Below are positions 43,323 to 47,124 of a DNA stretch of 47,124 nucleotides, one piece after another (the first letter of the stretch is position 1; every line of letters starts with the position of its first letter). The position numbers were made by a program, and so were the translations under genes. Below the pieces are notes generated by a model. That model was not told where the DNA came from. It did no database searches and saw nothing but the letters and a program-made list of their open reading frames with translations. Source of the DNA: TMED27 sp045106175. GTDB taxonomy: Bacteria > Pseudomonadota > Alphaproteobacteria > Micavibrionales > Micavibrionaceae. The stretch spans positions 1 through 47,124 of the forward strand of contig JBGCEF010000042.1 of assembly GCA_045106175.1 (NCBI GenBank). Reading direction: 5' to 3'.

Positions 43323-44556
43323 AACGTAACGCCTCAACAGGGTCGAGACGTGATGCACGCCATGCGGGATACAATGTAGCTAAAACAGATAAGAAAAATG
43401 CCATAGCAATAACTGAGCTAACTTCGCTCCAATCAATCTCTGCTGGAAGTTGTGATAAAAAATAAATTTCATCCGCAAATAATTCTGTTCCCGTCAAACT
43501 TTCCAAAAACTGTCTAATACGCTCAATATTCATCGCAAATGCAATCCCTAACAACGCACCAAACAACGTCCCTAAAATACCAATGCTAGCGCCCGTAAGC
43601 ATAAATATTTTCATCATATTCGCACGACTTGCACCCATTGTCCGCATAATCGCAATATCATGCCCCTTATCCTTCACCAGCATAATCATAGATGAGATAA
43701 TATTAAACGCTGCCACTAATATGATCATCGTCAGGATCAAAAACATAACGTTTCGTTCAACCTCAAGCGCATTAAAAAAGCTTTGGTTTGTATCACGCCA
43801 ATCAGACGCACGCGCATTCCCTTTAATCGCCAGCTCAACTGTCTCCCTAACGCGATCTAGCTGCGACGGATCTTTTAAGAACACTTCTAGCGCAGTCACG
43901 GCATTCCCTAATTGAAAGAAAATCTGCGCCGTATCAAGCGGCATAAAAACAAATCCACTATTATATTCATACATCCCCACATCGAATATAACCGCCACCT
44001 CATAACTGCGCTGGCGTGGGACCGACCCAAAAGGCGTAGATTTAACCTGCGGTGATAAAAGTGTCAGCTTGTCTCCCGCATTTAAAAGTAGCTTTTGCGC
44101 TAAAACGTTACCGATCGCAATTTTGTTACCTGTAAAATCTTCTAACTTTCCACTCGTAATGGAATCCCTCAATAAAGGACGATTTGCAAAATCTTTCCAA
44201 GCCAATCCCCTAACCATGACACCCAAGGACGCCCCTGATTTTGAAACAAGCGCCTGACTTTCAATCATCGGACTAACTTGATCAATACCGGCGATGGGTT
44301 CAACACGGTCTCGCAAAAAATCATAATCATAAAGAGGGCCTTGAAACGCATACACATTCATATGACCATTAAGGCCAAGAATGCGGCTAAATAGCTCTTG
44401 ACGAAATCCATTCATAACCGACATCACAATAATTAATGTCGCAACCCCAAGCATGATTCCAGTAAACGAGAACCCTGCAATAACAGAAACAAAACCCTCC
44501 GCTTTTTTAGAGCGCAAATATCGAAATGCCACCATCCGTTCAAAACTTGAAATCAT
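43315..44556 (-). CDS. lolC: Lipoprotein-releasing ABC transporter permease LolC/LolE
   Basis: Membrane subunit of the Lol transporter. 413 residues with four membrane spans. The first (about 22-48) follows the family start FERMVAFRYLRSKKAEGFVSV and contains GVATLIIVMSVMNGFR. A large periplasmic domain (about 50-270) precedes the last three spans, with MRTMGASRANMMKIFMLTGAS and the end AWRASRLDPVEALRYE. Alphaproteobacteria commonly have one LolC/E-type gene for a homodimer. GGA lies 6 bases before the ATG. The gene follows proS and precedes the small Cys-rich gene. Confidence 0.95.
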   Translation of the reverse strand: MISSFERMVAFRYLRSKKAEGFVSVIAGFSFTGIMLGVATLIIVMSVMNGFRQELFSRILGLNGHMNVYAFQGPLYDYDFLRDRVEPIAGIDQVSPMIESQALVSKSGASLGVMVRGLAWKDFANRPLLRDSITSGKLEDFTGNKIAIGNVLAQKLLLNAGDKLTLLSPQVKSTPFGSVPRQRSYEVAVIFDVGMYEYNSGFVFMPLDTAQIFFQLGNAVTALEVFLKDPSQLDRVRETVELAIKGNARASDWRDTNQSFFNALEVERNVMFLILTMIILVAAFNIISSMIMLVKDKGHDIAIMRTMGASRANMMKIFMLTGASIGILGTLFGALLGIAFAMNIERIRQFLESLTGTELFADEIYFLSQLPAEIDWSEVSSVIAMAFFLSVLATLYPAWRASRLDPVEALRYE

Positions 44557-44586
44557 TGCTTATCCAATTTTTTAGAAAACTCATGT

Positions 44587-46041
44587 TTAGTAAGCCTTTG
44601 CCACTAAAACCTTAGCCCCATCATCATCTAAAGGCATACAACGTGACGTCAGCGAATAACGCTTCTTCAAATCTTCGTATCGTTGATCCTCAATTAAACT
44701 AACATCAACACGTGCAAACCCTTTTGCGTCTTTACCCTTAAAATGCTGTTCAACATCATCAAGACAAGACAAATCAAAAATATGATTATCCCTAAAAACT
44801 TTAGCTCGCTGAAATAATTCACCATGGATAGCATCCAACAAACCTTCAACATCATCAATGAAGGTTGAAAACCCTGAAGTTGTTTTAGAATCGCGCCCCA
44901 AATCACGACGCACATGCGTCAAAATATCTTCTTGAACCTCATTTGCACCAATTTCAACACGCAAAGGAATACCTTGCTTGATCATTCCCCACATTTTATC
45001 TGGTGTACGTGCTTCACTTATATCAACTTTCGCACGTATCCCTTTCTTTTTAAGGGCACTTTTAAGCTTTTCCGCATATTCATAAATAGCGTCATCATGC
45101 TCATTTCCTTTAACAATCGGTAAAATACCAACCTGAATAGGTGCAATGTGAGGCGGCATAATCATTCCATTATCATCGCCATGTACCATAATCATGGCTC
45201 CAATCAAACGTGTAGAAATACCCCACGATGTTGTCCATGCAAGCTCCTCATCACCATCACGACCCTGAAATTTAATGCCACAACTTTTTGAAAAGTTTTG
45301 CCCAAGATCATGCGACGTTCCGGCCTGAAGGGCCTTCCCGTCCTGCATCATTGCCTCGATAGTATAAGTATTATTTGCCCCTGGAAAACGTTCATCTTCC
45401 GTTTTTTCACCCACAATCACAGGTAGAGCGAGTGTATTCTCAACAAAGTCTTCATAAGCCGCAATCATCTTTAACGCATCAAGTCGCGCTTCTTCTGCGG
45501 TCTCAAAAGCGTTATGCCCTTCTTGCCACAAAAATTCTGACGTCCGCAAAAACAAGCGTGTACGCATTTCCCAACGCATAACATTTGCCCACTGATTAAG
45601 CTTCATAGGTAAATCACGATAAGATTGAATCCACCGTGACATACTGTCCCCGATAATTGTCTCCGACGTAGGACGAATAACATAAGGCTCTTCTAACTCC
45701 CCCGCGGGTTGTAGACCGCCATTACCGTTATCTTCCAAACGATGATGCGTCACAACAGCACATTCTTTAGCAAAACCATCAATGTGCTCTGCCTCACGTG
45801 ATATAAATTCCAGAGGAATAAGCAGTGGAAAATATGCGTTTTCAACATCCATATCTTTAATGGTTGAATCAAAAATACGCTGCATATTTTCCCATACAGC
45901 ATAACCATATGGTTTAATCGTCATACAACCACGAACAGGTGCGTTTTCTGCCATGCCTGCCGCTTTAATAACTTGTTGATACCACTCGGGAAAATTGTCC
46001 TCACGCGTAGGGACAATCGCTGTCTTTGGTTTTTTGCTCAT
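44587..46041 (-). CDS. proS: Prolyl-tRNA synthetase, archaeal/eukaryotic (ProS type 3) form
   Basis: Charges tRNA-Pro. 484 residues, class II. The sequence follows type 3 enzymes rather than the alphaproteobacterial type: RGCMTIKPYGYAVWENMQ, AEHIDGFAKECAVVTHHRL, YVIRPTSETIIGDSMSRWIQ, motif 2 RWEMRTRLFLRTSEFLWQEGH, ALQAGTSHDLGQNF and the C-terminal domain ending in KAY with terminal Tyr. The usual alphaproteobacterial enzyme is about 440 residues, lacks that tail and starts RLSRYFLPT. The cysteines of the C-terminal zinc site are mostly missing (one in SRCMP remains), as in some bacterial type 3 enzymes. The ATG directly abuts the TAA of the gene upstream. Confidence 0.95.
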   Translation of the reverse strand: MSKKPKTAIVPTREDNFPEWYQQVIKAAGMAENAPVRGCMTIKPYGYAVWENMQRIFDSTIKDMDVENAYFPLLIPLEFISREAEHIDGFAKECAVVTHHRLEDNGNGGLQPAGELEEPYVIRPTSETIIGDSMSRWIQSYRDLPMKLNQWANVMRWEMRTRLFLRTSEFLWQEGHNAFETAEEARLDALKMIAAYEDFVENTLALPVIVGEKTEDERFPGANNTYTIEAMMQDGKALQAGTSHDLGQNFSKSCGIKFQGRDGDEELAWTTSWGISTRLIGAMIMVHGDDNGMIMPPHIAPIQVGILPIVKGNEHDDAIYEYAEKLKSALKKKGIRAKVDISEARTPDKMWGMIKQGIPLRVEIGANEVQEDILTHVRRDLGRDSKTTSGFSTFIDDVEGLLDAIHGELFQRAKVFRDNHIFDLSCLDDVEQHFKGKDAKGFARVDVSLIEDQRYEDLKKRYSLTSRCMPLDDDGAKVLVAKAY

Positions 46042-46695
46042 TTACGGGTACTGACCTTCTAAAATCAAATCTTTATCACTGCTTTCGATAACAGTTTCAC
46101 CCTCATTGTCTTGCGCTTTTAAGACCTCAACGTCAATAGAATTTTCAGACCGCGCTTTTGATTTATCAATGATAGCTTTAGGCTTAAGAGCAGGAAAAGG
46201 AACCTTTTCTTTAACACTATTTTCAGGCGTATTAGAAATCACTACCGCGCTTCCATTTGTAATTCTAACCGAACTTTTTTTAGACGGCTTTCTCTTTGGC
46301 TTGGCTATCTCTTGAACACCGCTATTGTCTGAAGAACCGCAAACACGTTGAATATCTTCAGAAATCTCCTGACCGTTATAAAAAACAGCTCCGTCTTGAT
46401 TAATTTCAATGTTAGAAACTTCAGGTTCTAATAAGAATCCTGGGAGGTTCTTCAGCTCTGGATTGTCAAAAAACTCAACTAAATCAATTTCAATCGGAAT
46501 ACTAATAGATCCTAAAACAGGATCCTGAATACGCTGAATATCCGCAGGAACATCAGAAAATCCAGGGTTAAATTCAACAGTATCAATAGGGATATATTGT
46601 GATAATTGCTGGCAAAGAGTATTAACCGTTTGCTGAGCAAACACAGGCATCGTAGAGAAAAACAACACCGCAAATGACAATAAAGCCATTCTCAT
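46042..46695 (-). CDS. Secreted protein of unknown function
   Basis: 217 residues with a Sec signal peptide (LLSFAVLFFSTMPVFA, likely cleavage AFA-Q at about residue 20). The first mature part has a short Cys-containing helix (NTLCQQLSQYIP), then a stretch with repeated Asp/Glu/Ile/Pro motifs, and a second Cys at QRVCGSS that may pair with the first. From about 125 on it is disordered, basic (KPKRKPSKKSS) and then acidic. No family recognised. Its ATG overlaps the stop of the DUF1467 gene (ATGA) and its stop directly abuts proS, so it belongs to this operon. Confidence 0.72.
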   Translation of the reverse strand: MRMALLSFAVLFFSTMPVFAQQTVNTLCQQLSQYIPIDTVEFNPGFSDVPADIQRIQDPVLGSISIPIEIDLVEFFDNPELKNLPGFLLEPEVSNIEINQDGAVFYNGQEISEDIQRVCGSSDNSGVQEIAKPKRKPSKKSSVRITNGSAVVISNTPENSVKEKVPFPALKPKAIIDKSKARSENSIDVEVLKAQDNEGETVIESSDKDLILEGQYP

Positions 46696-46943
46696 CGCCG
46701 TAAATCCTCTTCAAACATTACATTCGCCATCTCACGAAAACTAATCAAATCAGATTCTATAATGAGATGAATGATGATCCAGATTATAATCGTTCCAATC
46801 GTAGTCCATAAAAACTTTTTCTTAAGATTGAAATTAAGCTCCGGTGTGCCGTCTTTATCGCGTTTATGGCCAAATGGAAGAACCGCAAATAAAAAGGTCC
46901 ACCACGTAATTAAAAAAACAACAATTCCTGTAAACCAATCCAT
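46692..46943 (-). CDS. DUF1467 family small membrane protein
   Basis: 83 residues, two membrane spans (about 4-25 FTGIVVFLITWWTFLFAVLPFG and 45-66 WTTIGTIIIWIIIHLII) separated by a basic loop (GHKRDKDGTP). The pattern WWTFLFAVLPFG near the N-terminus marks the alphaproteobacterial DUF1467 family, usually located between rnj (or mce) and proS. Function is unknown. It starts one base after the RNase J stop (TAATATG) and overlaps the next gene by four bases. Confidence 0.85.
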   Translation of the reverse strand: MDWFTGIVVFLITWWTFLFAVLPFGHKRDKDGTPELNFNLKKKFLWTTIGTIIIWIIIHLIIESDLISFREMANVMFEEDLRR

Positions 46944-46944
46944 A

Positions 46945-47124
46945 TTAAACCCTTAAAACATGAACGCTTGTTTTTGGTTTAATCCCCAAAACATGGGAAC
47001 AAAAACGGCGTAATTTAATGCGTAATTTTTCAGCAACAACATCATCATCAGATAATGCCTCAAAGCTCATATCGTCCAACACGTTCTCAATTTCAAGTCC
47101 AAGATTATCTTCAATCTGTATCTC
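46945..47124 (-). CDS. rnj: Ribonuclease J, C-terminal end (gene continues beyond the window)
   Basis: Only the last 59 residues are present, in frame to the window edge. The segment DDDVVAEKLRIKLRRFCSHV followed by GIKPKTSVHVLRV resembles the C-terminal domain of alphaproteobacterial RNase J, which ends in a similar basic helix and a VxVHxLR strand. The position upstream of DUF1467-proS-lolC supports this, because rnj is there in many alphaproteobacteria. Catalytic residues lie outside the window. Confidence 0.72.
   Translation of the reverse strand, partial: EIQIEDNLGLEIENVLDDMSFEALSDDDVVAEKLRIKLRRFCSHVLGIKPKTSVHVLRV

Overview
This window is a dense stretch of housekeeping chromosome from a low-GC (roughly 40% by eye) alphaproteobacterium. 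The assignment rests on gene families and gene order. PdhB carries its own N-terminal lipoyl domain, LpxI replaces LpxH, and ComEC has the alphaproteobacterial tail. LexA is preceded by a GAAC-N7-GAAC operator. The chains eno/ftsB/pdhA/pdhB/pdhC, ppiD/trpE...trpGDC/lexA/comEC/gltX/gltA, lpx-bam-rseP-cdsA-uppS-frr-pyrH-tsf-rpsB and rnj/DUF1467/proS/lolC/lolD/dnaE are alphaproteobacterial in order. I cannot name a genus. I found no rRNA, tRNA, insertion sequence, prophage or CRISPR array, and no gene-free stretch above about 165 bases.

Layout. 1-3.75 kb (minus): pyruvate dehydrogenase genes pdhA, an unknown 104-residue gene, pdhB and the start of pdhC, preceded by ftsB and a terminator. 3.9-9.1 kb: enolase and KDO-8-phosphate synthase, interspersed with unrecognised genes. 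These include a plus-strand RNase H-like protein between ftsB and eno, a secreted protein, and a divergent pair that includes a protein with two helix-turn-helix-like segments. 9.1-12 kb (minus): pyrG, secG, tpiA. 12-20 kb (mainly plus): ppiD, trpE, trpG, trpD, trpC, lexA, with a divergent polysaccharide deacetylase on the minus strand between trpE and trpG. 20-25 kb: comEC (minus), gltX and gltA (plus). 25-38.7 kb (all minus): rpsB, tsf, pyrH, frr, uppS, cdsA, rseP, bamA, skp, lpxD, fabZ, lpxA, lpxI, lpxB. This cluster joins translation, nucleotide supply, lipid carrier and phospholipid synthesis, outer-membrane protein assembly and lipid A synthesis. 38.8-47.1 kb (all minus): the end of RNase J, a DUF1467 protein, a secreted unknown, proS, lolC, a small Cys-rich membrane protein, lolD, dnaE.

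The most interesting departures from this conserved frame are small inserted genes and one replaced gene. (1) A Cys-rich single-span membrane protein sits exactly between lolC and lolD, flanked by a perfect 10-base direct repeat that forms the same stop/start overlap at both junctions. (2) proS at its usual alphaproteobacterial position encodes the archaeal/eukaryotic-type enzyme rather than the usual bacterial type. (3) An unknown gene with a strong ribosome-binding site lies between pdhA and pdhB. (4) A predicted RNase H-fold protein lies opposite to its neighbours between ftsB and eno. (5) RseP carries an extra segment of about 80 residues, and dxr is missing from its usual place beside it. 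(6) rpsB has a structured 5' leader behind a good promoter.
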